In this document: positions 10,259-20,276 of the stretch, one piece after another
How positions within the stretch are numbered: position 1 is the stretch's first letter
Layout of the letters: every line of letters starts with the position of its first letter
Origin: Paraburkholderia sartisoli
Lineage (GTDB): Bacteria > Pseudomonadota > Gammaproteobacteria > Burkholderiales > Burkholderiaceae
Reading direction: 5' to 3'
Length of the DNA: 64,000 bases
Assembly (NCBI RefSeq): GCF_900107685.1
Contig: NZ_FNRQ01000005.1
Location: 62,001-126,000 of the forward strand
The notes under the pieces: generated by a model
What the model saw: only the letters and a program-made list of their open reading frames with translations
Told to the model about the DNA's origin: nothing
The model's database searches: none
Translations under genes and position numbers: made by a program

Positions 10259-10636
10259 ATGCCCGCGCTGAATCTCGACACCGATCAGGACCGGATCGCC
10301 GAGCGTATCCACAACCGCGACACGTTGTTCGTCGCGTGTCTGTGCGCGCAGTGGTGCGGAACGTGCCGCGAGTATCGCGACGCGTTCGACCGGCTGGCAG
10401 ATCGCCATCCCGACATCTGTTTTGCCTGGATCGACATCGAAACGCACGCGGACCGCTTCGACGATCTGGACGTGGAAAATTTTCCGACGATCCTGATCGA
10501 AGACGCCAGCACGACACGCTTTTTCGGCACCGTGCTTCCGCAAGCGGGCATCGTCGAGCGCATGCTGGCCGAGTCCACCGCGCTGCCAGGTGTCACGGGT
10601 GCGCCGAAACTGCGACCCGCACTGGCGGTTGCCTGA
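10259..10636 (+). CDS. Thioredoxin-like protein
   Basis: A 125-residue thioredoxin-fold protein with active site WCGTC (C33, C36) after the beta strand DTLFVACLCAQ, and a cis-Pro region at NFPTILI. It has no signal peptide, so it is cytoplasmic. The extra cysteine C28 just before the active site is unusual for thioredoxin. AAGGA lies about 6 bases before the ATG. It follows dprA by 58 bases. Partner proteins are unknown. Confidence 0.88.
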   Translation: MPALNLDTDQDRIAERIHNRDTLFVACLCAQWCGTCREYRDAFDRLADRHPDICFAWIDIETHADRFDDLDVENFPTILIEDASTTRFFGTVLPQAGIVERMLAESTALPGVTGAPKLRPALAVA

Positions 10637-10916
10637 AAGCATCGCAGGGAGGCGGGCCTGATGCGCGGCGAGTCGTGCGAAGACACGTTGCGGTAGATCG
10701 CCAGAAGGCTGGAAAAGGCGGTATCAAACACTGAAACGCACAGCCAGCAAGGCTTCCATGGCGCCCCCGGGTATGGGAGCCGCGCTTGCCTGACTGGCGG
10801 GCTCCCAATTATGATGAGCCGCTTTTTGAAGCACAGGAATCGTTGTTGCAGCGGCGTGTGCTATAAAGCGGTCGTTAAAGGGCCATAAACCCGATCCACA
10901 TACTCACATCCCAGTC

Positions 10917-13577
10917 ATGTCCAAAGCACTGATCATCGCCGAAAAGCCTTCCGTCGCGAACGACATCGCACGCGCTTTGGGCGGCTTTACCAAGCATGAC
11001 GAATACTTCGAAAGCGACGACTACGTGCTTTCGTCGGCGGTCGGGCATCTGCTCGAGATCGCGGCGCCCGAGGAATACGAAGTCAAGCGCGGAAAATGGA
11101 GCTTCGCCAATCTGCCGGTCATCCCGCCGCATTTCGACCTGAATCCGATCGCAAAAAGCGAGTCGCGGTTGAAGGTGCTGACGAAGCTGCTCAAGCGCAA
11201 GGACATCGACCGGCTGGTGAACGCATGCGACGCGGGGCGCGAAGGCGAGCTGATTTTCCGTCTGATCGCGCAGCACGCGAAAGCGAAGCAACCCGTGCAG
11301 CGTCTCTGGCTGCAATCGATGACGCCGGCCGCGATCCGCGACGGCTTCGCCCGTCTGCGTAGCGACGAGGAAATGCAGCCGCTCGCCGATGCGGCGCGCT
11401 GCCGTTCCGAAGCCGACTGGCTCGTCGGCATCAACGGCACGCGGGCGATGACCGCGTTCAACAGCAAGGGCGGCGGCTTCTTCCTCACAACCGTCGGGCG
11501 CGTGCAGACGCCGACGCTGTCGATCGTCGTCGAGCGCGAAGAGAAGATTCGCCGCTTCGTGCCGCGCGACTATTGGGAAGTGAAAGCCGAGTTCGTCTGT
11601 TCGGCGGGCTTCTATGAAGGCCGCTGGTACGACCCGAAATTCAAGAGAGACGAGTTCGATCCGGAAAAGCGCGATTCGCGCCTCTGGAGCGTGCCGGCCG
11701 CCGAAACGATCGTCGCCGCCTGCCGCGGCCAGATCGGCACGGTGACGGAAGAATCGAAACCGTCGACGCAACTTTCCCCCGCGCTCTTCGACCTGACGAG
11801 CCTTCAGCGTGAAGCCAACGGCCGCTTCGGCTTTTCGGCCAAGAACACACTCGGTCTCGCCCAGGCGCTGTACGAAAGGCACAAGGTGCTGACCTATCCG
11901 CGTACCGATGCGCGCGCGCTGCCGGAAGACTATATCGAGACCGTGAAGAGCACGCTCGACATGCTGAAGGAGAGCAACAACTATCTGCCGTTCGCGAAGC
12001 AGGTGCTCGACAAGGGCTGGGTGAAGCCGAACAAGCGCATCTTCGACAACTCGAAGATCAGCGACCACTTCGCAATCATCCCGACACTGCAGGCACCGAA
12101 GGCGCTGTCCGAACCGGAGCAGAAGCTGTACGACCTCGTCGTGAAGCGCTTCCTCGCGGTGTTCTTCCCGGCGGCCGAATTCAAGGTAACGACGCGCATC
12201 ACGGAAGTCGTCGGTCATCATTTCAAGACCGAGGGCAAGGTACTGGTCGAGCCGGGCTGGCTGCAGATCTATGGCCGCGAAATCGGCGGCGAAGACGCGA
12301 ACCTCGTGCCCGTAAAGAAGGACGAGAAGGTCAAGACCGACAAGGTAGCGGCCCATCAGCTCGTGACGAAACCGCCTGCGCGCTACAACGAAGCCACCTT
12401 GCTTTCGGCGATGGAAGGCGCGGGCAAGCTCGTCGAGGACGACGAACTGCGCGAGGCGATGGCGGCCAAGGGGCTCGGCACGCCGGCCACGCGCGCCGCC
12501 ATCATCGAAGGTCTGCTGGGCGAAAAGTATCTGATTCGCGAAGGCCGCGATCTGATTCCGACCGCCAAGGCGTTCCAGTTGACCACGCTGCTGCGCGGCC
12601 TGGGCGTCGAGGAACTGACCGCGCCGGAACTCACCGGCGAGTGGGAGCACAAGCTCGCGCAGATGGAGCGCGGCAACCTGAAGCGCGACGAGTTCATGCA
12701 GGAAATCGCGCGCATGACGCAAACCATCGTCAAGCGCGCGAAGGAATACGACTCGGACACAATCCCGGGCGACTACGCCACGCTTGAGACGCCGTGTCCG
12801 AATTGCGGCGGCCAGGTCAAGGAGAACTACAGGCGCTTCGCGTGTACGAAGTGCGAGTTTTCGATTTCGAAGATTCCAGGCGGCCGTCAGTTCGAGATTC
12901 CGGAAGTCGAGGAACTGCTGCAGAACAAGACGATCGGCCCGCTCTCGGGCTTTCGCAGCAAGATGGGCCGCCCGTTCTCGGCCATCCTCAAGCTCTCGTT
13001 CGACGACGAAACGAAGAACTACAAGCTCGAGTTCGACTTCGGCCAGGACTCAGGCGGCGAAGATGGCGAACCGCCTGATTTCTCCGCGCAGGAGCCGGTC
13101 GGCGCCTGCCCGAAGTGCAAGGCGCGCGTGTTCGAACACGGGATGAGCTTCGTCTGCGAGAACTCGGTGGCGAATCCGAAAACCTGCGACTTCCGTTCGG
13201 GCAAGGTGATCCTTCAACAGGAAATCAGCCGCGAACAGATGTCGAAGCTGCTCGAAGAAGGGCGCACCGATCTGCTGACGAACTTCAAGTCGTCGCGTAC
13301 CGGTCGCAACTTCAAGGCGTTCCTCGTGAAGCAGAGCGACGGCAAGATCGGCTTCGAGTTCGAGAAGAAAGAGCCTTCAGCGAAAACCGCGGCGAAGACG
13401 GCTACCAAAAAGGCCGTCGGCGCGAGCGACGACGCGCAGACCGAAACGCAGGAAGCAGGCGTCACGGCCAAGGCTGCACCGGCACGGAAAACGGCGGCTA
13501 AAAAGACTGCGACCAAAACCGCTGCCGCCAAAAAAGCACCCGCGAAAAAGGCCGTCGCGCGCAAGACCGGCTCGTAG
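10917..13577 (+). CDS. topB: DNA topoisomerase III
   Basis: An 886-residue type IA topoisomerase. The TOPRIM domain is N-terminal (MSKALIIAEKPSVANDIA; DAGREGELIF), and the catalytic tyrosine is Y327 in LTYPRTDARALP. Two cysteine-rich ribbons (about 625-650, CPNCGG...CTKC, and about 733-765, CPKCKA) and repeated topo C-terminal modules follow. The last roughly 70 residues are a Lys/Ala-rich disordered tail (KKTATKTAAAKK), common in Burkholderia topoisomerases and probably a DNA-binding extension. It relaxes and decatenates DNA. It is longer than E. coli TopB (653) because of these additions. Confidence 0.95.
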   Translation: MSKALIIAEKPSVANDIARALGGFTKHDEYFESDDYVLSSAVGHLLEIAAPEEYEVKRGKWSFANLPVIPPHFDLNPIAKSESRLKVLTKLLKRKDIDRLVNACDAGREGELIFRLIAQHAKAKQPVQRLWLQSMTPAAIRDGFARLRSDEEMQPLADAARCRSEADWLVGINGTRAMTAFNSKGGGFFLTTVGRVQTPTLSIVVEREEKIRRFVPRDYWEVKAEFVCSAGFYEGRWYDPKFKRDEFDPEKRDSRLWSVPAAETIVAACRGQIGTVTEESKPSTQLSPALFDLTSLQREANGRFGFSAKNTLGLAQALYERHKVLTYPRTDARALPEDYIETVKSTLDMLKESNNYLPFAKQVLDKGWVKPNKRIFDNSKISDHFAIIPTLQAPKALSEPEQKLYDLVVKRFLAVFFPAAEFKVTTRITEVVGHHFKTEGKVLVEPGWLQIYGREIGGEDANLVPVKKDEKVKTDKVAAHQLVTKPPARYNEATLLSAMEGAGKLVEDDELREAMAAKGLGTPATRAAIIEGLLGEKYLIREGRDLIPTAKAFQLTTLLRGLGVEELTAPELTGEWEHKLAQMERGNLKRDEFMQEIARMTQTIVKRAKEYDSDTIPGDYATLETPCPNCGGQVKENYRRFACTKCEFSISKIPGGRQFEIPEVEELLQNKTIGPLSGFRSKMGRPFSAILKLSFDDETKNYKLEFDFGQDSGGEDGEPPDFSAQEPVGACPKCKARVFEHGMSFVCENSVANPKTCDFRSGKVILQQEISREQMSKLLEEGRTDLLTNFKSSRTGRNFKAFLVKQSDGKIGFEFEKKEPSAKTAAKTATKKAVGASDDAQTETQEAGVTAKAAPARKTAAKKTATKTAAAKKAPAKKAVARKTGS

Positions 13578-13623
13578 ACGATACGACGCGCGCCGGCTTT
13601 GCACGGCGGCGCGCGCGTGCAAT

Positions 13624-13659
13624 AAAAAAAGCGCAACCATCAAGGTTGCGCTTTTTTTT
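13624..13659. terminator. Bidirectional terminator between topB and LysR gene
   Basis: The stem GCGCAACC / GGTTGCGC (13631-13638 with 13644-13651) with loop ATCAA is flanked by seven A and eight T, so it works on both strands. It serves the convergent topB and LysR genes. Confidence 0.93.
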
Positions 13660-13678
13660 GCGTCTCGGCCCGCTTGAC

Positions 13679-14773
13679 TTAAAGCGGAGACAACGCCGTC
13701 GGTCGTGTCCGTGGACTGGACTTGACCGGCTTGGCTGCGGGCACTTCGCTATCCAGCAGGCTGGACAGCGGCTCAGCGCCATCGAACGCCTCGGGCGGCA
13801 TGCGGTCCGAGGAAGGCGCCATCGCCGGCGCGGACGGGCGCATGAGGCCGTCCTTGACCCATTGCTCGCCCAGTTGGCTGTTCGGCGTCTGGTTGAAATG
13901 CTCGACAAGGTGATCGATAAACGTGCGCACCTTGGCCGGCAGATGCCGGCGGCTCGGGTACGCGATGTTGATCTCGACCTGCGGCAAACGGTAATCGCTC
14001 ATCAGGCGCACCAGCTTGCCGCGCGTCGTGTCGCGGCCAATCAGATAGCTTGGCAGGATCGCGATGCCCATGCCGAGCATCGCGAACTGACGCAGCATCT
14101 CCGTGTTGTTCGCGACGATCACGTTCGTCGGACGCACGCGCACTTCACCATCCGGCCCCGTGAAGACACGCTCGTCGCCCCAATATTCGGACGGCAGGCT
14201 CAGGCACGGATGTTCGGTCAGATGCTCGGGACGCGTCGGCGTGCCATGCTTTTCCAGATACGCGGGCGTCGCGCATACGGTCATGCAACCGGTGGTCAGG
14301 CGCCGCGTGACGATGCTCGCGCTGCGCATATGCCGCGCGATCACGACACCCACATCGAACCCTTCTTCGACGAGATCGACCTGCCGGTCGACCAGCGTGA
14401 CATCGGGGATGACTTTCGGATAGCGCTCGGCGTACGTCTGCAGCACCGGCGCGAGGTTGTGCAGCCCGAACACCACGGGCGCGACGATGCGCAACGTGCC
14501 GACGGGTTCATGATTGCGCGCCACCACCATCTGCTCGACGTCTTCCAGCTCGTCGAGAATCTGGCGCGCGCGTTCGAGATAAACCTGACCGGATTCGGTC
14601 AGTGAGAGACTACGGGTTGTCCGGTTGAGAAGCCGCGTGCCAAGCCGACCTTCGAGATCGGCCACATGCCGGGTCGCGACAGCGTTCGAGATATCCATCG
14701 CACCGGCTGCGCGGGCAAAGCTACCGAGATCCGCCACTTTGACGAAAACTCGCATCGACTGCAAATGATCCAT
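13679..14773 (-). CDS. LysR-family transcriptional regulator
   Basis: A 364-residue LysR protein with a winged helix at 1-65 (SFARAAGAMDISNAVATRHV) and a substrate-binding domain after about 90. The C-terminal 60 residues are a Pro/Ala/Ser-rich tail beyond the usual 300-residue family length. I chose the ATG at 14773 because AGGAG lies about 9 bases upstream and the family starts there; an upstream in-frame extension has no such signal. It resembles the AaeR/DmlR-type subgroup. No divergent target gene is adjacent, so its regulon is unknown. Confidence 0.92.
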   Translation of the reverse strand: MDHLQSMRVFVKVADLGSFARAAGAMDISNAVATRHVADLEGRLGTRLLNRTTRSLSLTESGQVYLERARQILDELEDVEQMVVARNHEPVGTLRIVAPVVFGLHNLAPVLQTYAERYPKVIPDVTLVDRQVDLVEEGFDVGVVIARHMRSASIVTRRLTTGCMTVCATPAYLEKHGTPTRPEHLTEHPCLSLPSEYWGDERVFTGPDGEVRVRPTNVIVANNTEMLRQFAMLGMGIAILPSYLIGRDTTRGKLVRLMSDYRLPQVEINIAYPSRRHLPAKVRTFIDHLVEHFNQTPNSQLGEQWVKDGLMRPSAPAMAPSSDRMPPEAFDGAEPLSSLLDSEVPAAKPVKSSPRTRPTALSPL

Positions 14774-15071
14774 AAGACAACTCCTGCGTGTTACAGCTTT
14801 TTTCTTCCCAGGAAGGCGAAGCGAACTGCGAATGGCGAATTCTCCTCCGACTCCTGAAATCCTGCAGAAGTTGCCTGGAAACACAGCGATTGCATAAAAA
14901 TTTGTGCGATTGTGCCCTTTAATGGAAGATGAATCTCTCGATTACTCTGAATTCAGAAACAATAAGAAGGCCGCGATCGTCGAAGCAACCATTGCGGAAA
15001 ATGCCGAAAGGCTATGCTCAACTGTCGAAAGTGCCGCGAAAGCGGCAAGAATTCTCCCAGCACCGGTCATG
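14774..15071. other. Intergenic region, LysR gene to pckG terminator
   Basis: This holds the leader and promoter of the leftward LysR gene and is more AT-rich than its surroundings. A short rightward frame at 14904-15101 runs through the pckG terminator and has no convincing ribosome site. I see no gene here. Confidence 0.6.
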
Positions 15072-15094
15072 AAAAAGCCGCCCGAAGGCGGCTT
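15072..15094 (-). terminator. Rho-independent terminator of pckG
   Basis: The stem AAGCCGCC / GGCGGCTT (15075-15082 with 15087-15094) with tetraloop CGAA is followed on the minus strand by a run of U. It lies about 40 bases past the pckG stop. Confidence 0.85.
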
Positions 15095-15135
15095 GAACTG
15101 AGCGGCTTGCAATAGCGAAGCGTGTGCTCACATTG

Positions 15136-16992
15136 TCATGCGGCGAGCCGGTTGCGCAGCGCCGTTCGCGTTTCCTGCAATGCCGGTGGCAGGCCGCGCT
15201 CCAGCCTGTCGAACAGCTCGGCGTGCAGGTCGAGTTCCTCGCGCCAGGCGGCATCGTCGACTGAAATCACCTCGTCGTACTGGTCGCGCGTGAAATCCAG
15301 GCCGCTCCAGTCGATGTCGTCGTAGGCCGGCGAGATGCCGAACGCGTGTTCCGCGCCGTTCGCGTCGCCCTCGACACGACCGACCATCCAGCGCAGCACG
15401 CGCATGTTCTCGCCGAAACCCGGCCACACGAACTTGCCGTCGGCGCCCTTGCGGAACCAGTTTACGCAGAAGATTTTCGGCATCTGCACGTTCAGGCGCG
15501 CGAGGCGCTCGCCGGTCCGCAGCCAGTGGCTGAAGTAGTCGCTCATGTTGTAGCCGCAAAACGGCAGCATCGCGAACGGGTCGCGGCGCACCACGCCCTG
15601 CCGGCCAGCTGCGGCAGCCGTCGTCTCGGAGCCCATCGTCGCGGCCATGTAGACGCCCTCGACCCAGTTGCGCGCCTCGGTGACGAGCGGCACGGTCGTC
15701 GAGCGGCGGCCGCCGAAAATGAACGCGTCGATCGCTACGCCGGCCGGGTTCTCCCATTCGGCATCGATCGAAGGACATTGCGACGCCGGCGCCGTGAAGC
15801 GTGCGTTCGGATGCGCCGCCTTGCGGCCGGTTTCCTTCGCGATCGCGGGCGTCCAGTCCTTGCCCTGCCAGTCGATCAGGTGCGCGGGCGGCTCGTCGGT
15901 CATGCCTTCCCACCAGACATCGCCGTCGTCCGTCAGCGCGACGTTCGTGAAGATGACGTTTTCCTTCAGCGACGCCATCGCGTTGAAGTTGGTCTTTTCG
16001 CTCGTGCCCGGCGCGACGCCGAAATAACCCGCTTCCGGATTGATCGCGTAGAGGCGGCCGTCGCTGCCTGGCTTGATCCAGGCGATATCGTCGCCGATGG
16101 TGGAGATGCGCCAGCCGTTCAAGCCTTTCGGCGGAATCAGCATCGCGAAATTGGTCTTGCCGCAAGCCGACGGAAACGCCGCCGCGACGTGATACTTACG
16201 CCCTTCCGGCGACGTCACGCCGAGAATCAGCATGTGTTCGGCGAGCCAGCCTTCGTCGCGGCCCATCGTCGACGCGATCCGCAGCGCGAAGCATTTCTTG
16301 CCCAGCAGCGCATTGCCGCCGTAGCCCGAGCCGTAGCTCCAGATTTCGCGCGACTCGGGGAAATGGACGATGTATTTGGTGTCGTTGCACGGCCACGGCA
16401 CGTCTTTCGCGCCCGCGGCGAGCGGCGCGCCGACCGAATGCACGCACGGCACGAAGTCGCCGTCCTCGCCGAGCGCGTCGTACACCTTGCGGCCCATGCG
16501 CGTCATGATGCGCATGTTCGTCACCACGTATGGGCTGTCGCTGAGTTCAACGCCGATGTGCGCGATCGGCGAGCCGAGCGGTCCCATCGAAAACGGCACG
16601 ACGTACATCGTGCGGCCGCGCATCGCGCCGTCGAAAAGACCATCGAGCGTCGAGCGCATGTCGGCCGGTTCAAGCCAGTTGTTGGTCGGGCCGGCGTCCT
16701 CCTTGCGCTGCGAGCAGATAAACGTGCGATCCTCGACGCGCGCCACGTCGGACGGGTCGGAGCACGCGAGATACGAGTTGGGACGCTTCGCCGGATTCAG
16801 CTGCGTGAGCGTGCCGGACGCGACCATCTGCGCGCACAACCGGTCATACTCTTCCTGCGAACCGTCACACCAGACGACGCGGTCCGGCTTCGTCAACGCG
16901 GCAACGCGCTGAACCCAGTCGATCAGTTTCCGGTGCCTGATCCAGGCCGGTGCCTCTACGGCGGCCTGACCATTGAATGCGGGATGGTTCAT
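15136..16992 (-). CDS. pckG: Phosphoenolpyruvate carboxykinase (GTP)
   Basis: A 618-residue GTP-dependent PEP carboxykinase of normal length. The P-loop with the reactive cysteine is [16 protein letters not shown] at about 270-285. It converts oxaloacetate and GTP to PEP, CO2 and GDP, the first step of gluconeogenesis from organic acids, which fits a beta-proteobacterium living on such acids. GGAG lies about 8 bases before the ATG. It has its own terminator and long leader, so it is monocistronic. Confidence 0.97.
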   Translation of the reverse strand: MNHPAFNGQAAVEAPAWIRHRKLIDWVQRVAALTKPDRVVWCDGSQEEYDRLCAQMVASGTLTQLNPAKRPNSYLACSDPSDVARVEDRTFICSQRKEDAGPTNNWLEPADMRSTLDGLFDGAMRGRTMYVVPFSMGPLGSPIAHIGVELSDSPYVVTNMRIMTRMGRKVYDALGEDGDFVPCVHSVGAPLAAGAKDVPWPCNDTKYIVHFPESREIWSYGSGYGGNALLGKKCFALRIASTMGRDEGWLAEHMLILGVTSPEGRKYHVAAAFPSACGKTNFAMLIPPKGLNGWRISTIGDDIAWIKPGSDGRLYAINPEAGYFGVAPGTSEKTNFNAMASLKENVIFTNVALTDDGDVWWEGMTDEPPAHLIDWQGKDWTPAIAKETGRKAAHPNARFTAPASQCPSIDAEWENPAGVAIDAFIFGGRRSTTVPLVTEARNWVEGVYMAATMGSETTAAAAGRQGVVRRDPFAMLPFCGYNMSDYFSHWLRTGERLARLNVQMPKIFCVNWFRKGADGKFVWPGFGENMRVLRWMVGRVEGDANGAEHAFGISPAYDDIDWSGLDFTRDQYDEVISVDDAAWREELDLHAELFDRLERGLPPALQETRTALRNRLAA

Positions 16993-17341
16993 CGAGCTGT
17001 CTCCGTTCTGTTATTGAAAGAAAAAACGGTAACCAGCCCAGCAACGCTGCTGCGAGAGGCATCCAATCCTGCTTCGCCGATGTTCCGGCCCGCCGGATTG
17101 TGCATGACGTCGTGGGCCTGCCAGCCTGTTGTTCGAAACCGTCTGTAAAGCGGCTTGCATCGATTGGCAACAAACTGTTAAAAACAGGGGTGAATCCTGC
17201 CTGTCTGACACGATGCCGATGTTCCGGTCCCGTTCGACAGGGCTTCAATCCGCAGTACCAGCATGCATGTAAATCACATGTTGGGACATTCAGCTTATCA
17301 CTCCGTTCCGCGCCCATTAAGTGCGCAGCAAAACACACGCC
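16993..17341. other. Divergent promoter region, pckG / dehydrogenase
   Basis: The 349 bases between the divergent pckG and 2-hydroxyacid dehydrogenase genes hold both promoters. A perfect palindrome with 5-bp arms, CATGT-AAATC-ACATG (17266-17280), lies about 62 bases before the dehydrogenase start and could be an operator. I see no small gene. Confidence 0.5.
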
Positions 17342-18355
17342 ATGAAGATTGCCATCCTCGACGATTACCAGGACGCCGTTCGCAAGCTCAATTGCTTCCA
17401 GTTGCTCGCCGACCATGAAGTCAAGGTTTTCAACAACACCGTCCGTGGACTGGGCCAGCTGGCAAGCCGCCTGTCCGAAGTCGACGCGCTGGTTCTGATT
17501 CGCGAACGTACGCGTATCACCTCGCAACTCCTCGATAAATTGCCGCATCTGCGCATGATCAGCCAGACGGGCAAGGCATCAAGCCACATCGACATGGCCG
17601 CGTGTACCGAGCGCGGCATCGCCGTGCTGGAAGGCAATGGTTCGCCGATCGCGCCCGCCGAACTGACGTGGGCACTCATCATGGCCGCCCAGCGGCGCAT
17701 TCCGCAATACGTAGCAAACCTTAAGCAGGGCGCCTGGCAGCAGTCGGGTTTGAAGACGTCGGCGTTGCCGCCGAACTTCGGGCTCGGCACGGTTTTGCGC
17801 GGCCAGACGCTCGGGATCTGGGGCTACGGCAAGATCGGCCGCCTGCTTGCGGGCTACGGCAAGGCATTCGGCATGAACGTGCTGATCTGGGGGCGCGAAC
17901 ACTCGCGCGAAGCGGCGAAGGGGGACGGCTTCGACGTCGCCGAAAGCCGCGAGGCGCTGTTCGAGCAGAGCGACGTGCTGTCGCTGCATCTGCGCCTGCA
18001 TGACGACACGCGCGGCATCGTGAGACAGGAAGACCTGATGCGCATGAAGCCGACCGCGCTCTTCGTGAACACGAGCCGCGCTGAACTGCTGGAAGAAAAC
18101 GCGCTGATGGGCGCGCTCTCGCACAACCGGCCGGGCATGGTGGCGATCGACGTGTACGAGAGCGAGCCGATCCTGCAGGGCTACAGCCTGCTGCGGATGG
18201 AAAACGTGATCTGCACGCCGCACATCGGCTATGTCGAACGGGAAAGCTACGAGCTGTACTTCGGCGCGGCGTTCAAAAACATCCTCGCATTCGACGGAGG
18301 CGACACGTCGAGCGTCGCGAATCCGGAAGCGCTGCAGGGCGGACGACGCCGGTAA
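17342..18355 (+). CDS. D-2-hydroxyacid dehydrogenase family protein
   Basis: A 337-residue NAD-dependent D-2-hydroxyacid dehydrogenase of the SerA/GyaR superfamily. The nucleotide-binding loop is GIWGYGKIGRLLAGYG (about 160-175). Late motifs AIDVYESEPI and TPHIGY supply the catalytic acid and histidine. There is no C-terminal ACT domain, so it is not classical SerA. It begins at the ATG at 17342 (MKIAILDDYQD), the usual family start. The substrate is unknown. It stands alone, divergent from pckG. Confidence 0.9.
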   Translation: MKIAILDDYQDAVRKLNCFQLLADHEVKVFNNTVRGLGQLASRLSEVDALVLIRERTRITSQLLDKLPHLRMISQTGKASSHIDMAACTERGIAVLEGNGSPIAPAELTWALIMAAQRRIPQYVANLKQGAWQQSGLKTSALPPNFGLGTVLRGQTLGIWGYGKIGRLLAGYGKAFGMNVLIWGREHSREAAKGDGFDVAESREALFEQSDVLSLHLRLHDDTRGIVRQEDLMRMKPTALFVNTSRAELLEENALMGALSHNRPGMVAIDVYESEPILQGYSLLRMENVICTPHIGYVERESYELYFGAAFKNILAFDGGDTSSVANPEALQGGRRR

Positions 18356-18411
18356 ACCGGACTCCTTGCGCTTTTGTCTGTAGTGCGAGGTCTGTATGGG
18401 CGCGTCGCGGT

Positions 18412-19278
18412 TCAGTCGTGAGCGGCGGCGCCCAGCAGGTCGGGCACGCGTTGCAGGAACTGCTCGCCGTCGACGCGGCCAAGGTTATACGCGTGCTGCA
18501 TCTGCGACGGGCTGGTGTAGTCCCAGCTCGAAATCGGCACCTTGCGCGACGGCTGCACGTACAGACGCTGCTGCGTGCCGTGCGGCACGACGAACATCTG
18601 CGGACGCGGATAGAGCCGCGTCACCATCACGAGGACCATGCCGGGCGTTTCGTCGAGGGCGCCGACGGGCACGTTGTCGACCATTCCGCCGTCCAGCACC
18701 GGGCGGCCGTTGCGTCGCAGAACGGGCGTGAACGGCGGCGTACTCGACGATTGCAGGATCAGGTCGGCGAGATCTTCGACCGTCGCGCAATCCTGCGCGC
18801 GCACGAATTCCGGATGGAAGCCGAGCGTCTGACCGAGCGTCGGATGCAGCGTCTTGCGGACGTATTTTTCGATGTTGTACGCGATCAGCCCGGCTGCGAC
18901 GGCGCTACGCGCGCCCAGCCAGCGCGGCAGATGCGACACGCCGATGCGGATTTCCGGCGCCTTCGCGAGCGAAGCGAAACGGTCGCCATAAATATCGAGT
19001 AGCGCCTGACGGTAGATCCGGTAGTGCGGAAACACCGATTGCCCGCGCAGCAGGTTGCCCCAGTACGCGTTTTTCGTGTTTTCTCGCAGCGCGTGCTCGT
19101 AATAGCGCATCACCCAGCTGGATTCGTTCGTATAAAGCATGCATGCCGTGGCCGCGCCCGCCGAAATGCCGGAGATGACGCGCGGCTTGATGTGCAGTTC
19201 GGGCTGGACGACGTCCCAGAAGCCCGCCTGCCACCAGCAGCGATTGCCGCCGCCCGCGAATACGACCTGATCGAACAT
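18412..19278 (-). CDS. Patatin-like phospholipase
   Basis: A 288-residue patatin-fold lipid acyl hydrolase. The oxyanion-hole stretch FAGGGNR is at 7-13, the nucleophile S39 lies in GISAG, and the second dyad residue D196 in VLDGGMVDN. There is no signal peptide or membrane segment, so it is cytosolic or membrane-associated. It would hydrolyse phospholipids or other acyl esters. GGAGGA is well placed before the ATG. The thioesterase gene lies 63 bases upstream on the same strand, so both may form one operon in acyl-lipid turnover. Confidence 0.9.
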   Translation of the reverse strand: MFDQVVFAGGGNRCWWQAGFWDVVQPELHIKPRVISGISAGAATACMLYTNESSWVMRYYEHALRENTKNAYWGNLLRGQSVFPHYRIYRQALLDIYGDRFASLAKAPEIRIGVSHLPRWLGARSAVAAGLIAYNIEKYVRKTLHPTLGQTLGFHPEFVRAQDCATVEDLADLILQSSSTPPFTPVLRRNGRPVLDGGMVDNVPVGALDETPGMVLVMVTRLYPRPQMFVVPHGTQQRLYVQPSRKVPISSWDYTSPSQMQHAYNLGRVDGEQFLQRVPDLLGAAAHD

Positions 19279-19341
19279 CGTGACTGATTCCTCCGGTGCG
19301 ACGCGGTGGACGCGTCGCCATCTGGATGTTGCGCGGCTGGC

Positions 19342-19746
19342 TCAGTCGAGCAGCGCGTAGGTGGTGGTGGCGTGGACGGCCAGCCGCCCGTCTTCGTCGA
19401 ACAGTTCGACTTCACCGAACACGAGATTGCGGCCGAGGCGCAGCACGCGCGCCGTGACGAGCACGTCGCCCTTGCGGACGGCCTTCATGAAGCTGATGTT
19501 GAGCGAAACGGTGGTCATCGGCTTGAAGCCACCGAGCGCGGCCGAAATGGCGACGATCATCGCGGTATCGGCCGCGGCCATGAAGACCTGGCCGCAGATC
19601 ACGCCGCCCGAATGCCGCAGCTCGCCGGAGAACGGGAGACGCAGCGTGGCGCTCTCGTCGTCGACCTTGACGGGCGTCAGCGCGAGCGCGCGCACCCACG
19701 GCGCGAGTACGCGGTCTAGCAGTTCGCGGATTGCGTTGTCGTCCAT
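19342..19746 (-). CDS. PaaI-like hotdog-fold thioesterase
   Basis: A 134-residue single-hotdog protein of the PaaI/YigI type, with the family stretch GGVICGQVFMAAADTAMIVA and the strand TVSLNISFMKAV. Such enzymes hydrolyse acyl-CoA thioesters in the cytoplasm. I chose the ATG at 19746; the frame is open further upstream but lacks family similarity there. It lies just upstream of the patatin gene. The acyl substrate cannot be told. Confidence 0.88.
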   Translation of the reverse strand: MDDNAIRELLDRVLAPWVRALALTPVKVDDESATLRLPFSGELRHSGGVICGQVFMAAADTAMIVAISAALGGFKPMTTVSLNISFMKAVRKGDVLVTARVLRLGRNLVFGEVELFDEDGRLAVHATTTYALLD

Positions 19747-19960
19747 CGTGTGTCCCCGGTTCGGGCCGCGCTGGCAGGCGCGGCGTGTTGTCGCGACATC
19801 ATACCGGGCGCGGCTGGAGTGCGTGTTCTGGAGCGGGTGTGCGGGTTCTGCACGCACGGCCTCGATGCGCTTGCAGGACCCGTCCGATAGATTTTTTTAG
19901 GAAATCTGCGAAAGGGGCTAGGCAAGTAGCGGGGACTCGTGCATAATTCGCAGTCTGTTT

Positions 19961-20036
19961 GGGGCGTTAGCTCAGTTGGTAGAGCAGCGGACTCTTAATC
20001 CGTAGGTCGAGTGTTCGAGTCACTCACGCCCCACCA
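19961..20036 (+). tRNA. tRNA-Lys (anticodon CUU)
   Basis: A complete 76-base cloverleaf with CCA encoded. The acceptor GGGGCGU pairs with ACGCCCC, and the D-arm contains AGCTCAGTTGGTAGAGC. The anticodon stem GCGGA/UCCGU encloses loop CUCUUAA with anticodon CUU. The T-arm is GAGUG-UUCGAGU-CACUC. It reads lysine AAG codons. A degenerate copy of its 3' half lies at 22374-22418. Confidence 0.97.
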
Positions 20037-20060
20037 CCGAATTTAGCAGCAGGAAATCAG

Positions 20061-20091
20061 GCACCAGCGAGAAATCGCGGTGCTTTTTTTT
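20061..20091 (+). terminator. Terminator of tRNA-Lys
   Basis: The hairpin GCACC-A-GCGA / TCGC-GGTGC with GAAA loop (20061-20083) is followed by eight T. It ends the tRNA-Lys transcript and insulates the cyclase gene. Confidence 0.9.
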
Positions 20092-20276
20092 CGTCTGTAG
20101 TCCGCGTGCGCAGGCGTCCAAAACTGGCCTTTACCGGAAATCTGCCGGAACGGAAGAATCCAGACCAGGCGATCCCAACTTTCGCATGAAGCCTGGAAAT
20201 GGCGAAAATTACCGAAGTTTTGACCTCCGGATTGCACTGACGTCGAAATTTTTTCCGGTACGATATGCGCCTGCGC

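Noticed and set aside
10875..12722. A 615-residue open frame opposite topB
   Set aside because: It is antisense to the topoisomerase gene, with shadow-type composition and no domain.
14904..15101. A 65-residue rightward frame before pckG's end
   Set aside because: It reads through the pckG terminator and has no good ribosome site.
15346..17148. A 600-residue open frame opposite pckG
   Set aside because: It is an antisense shadow of pckG; no ribosome site or family.
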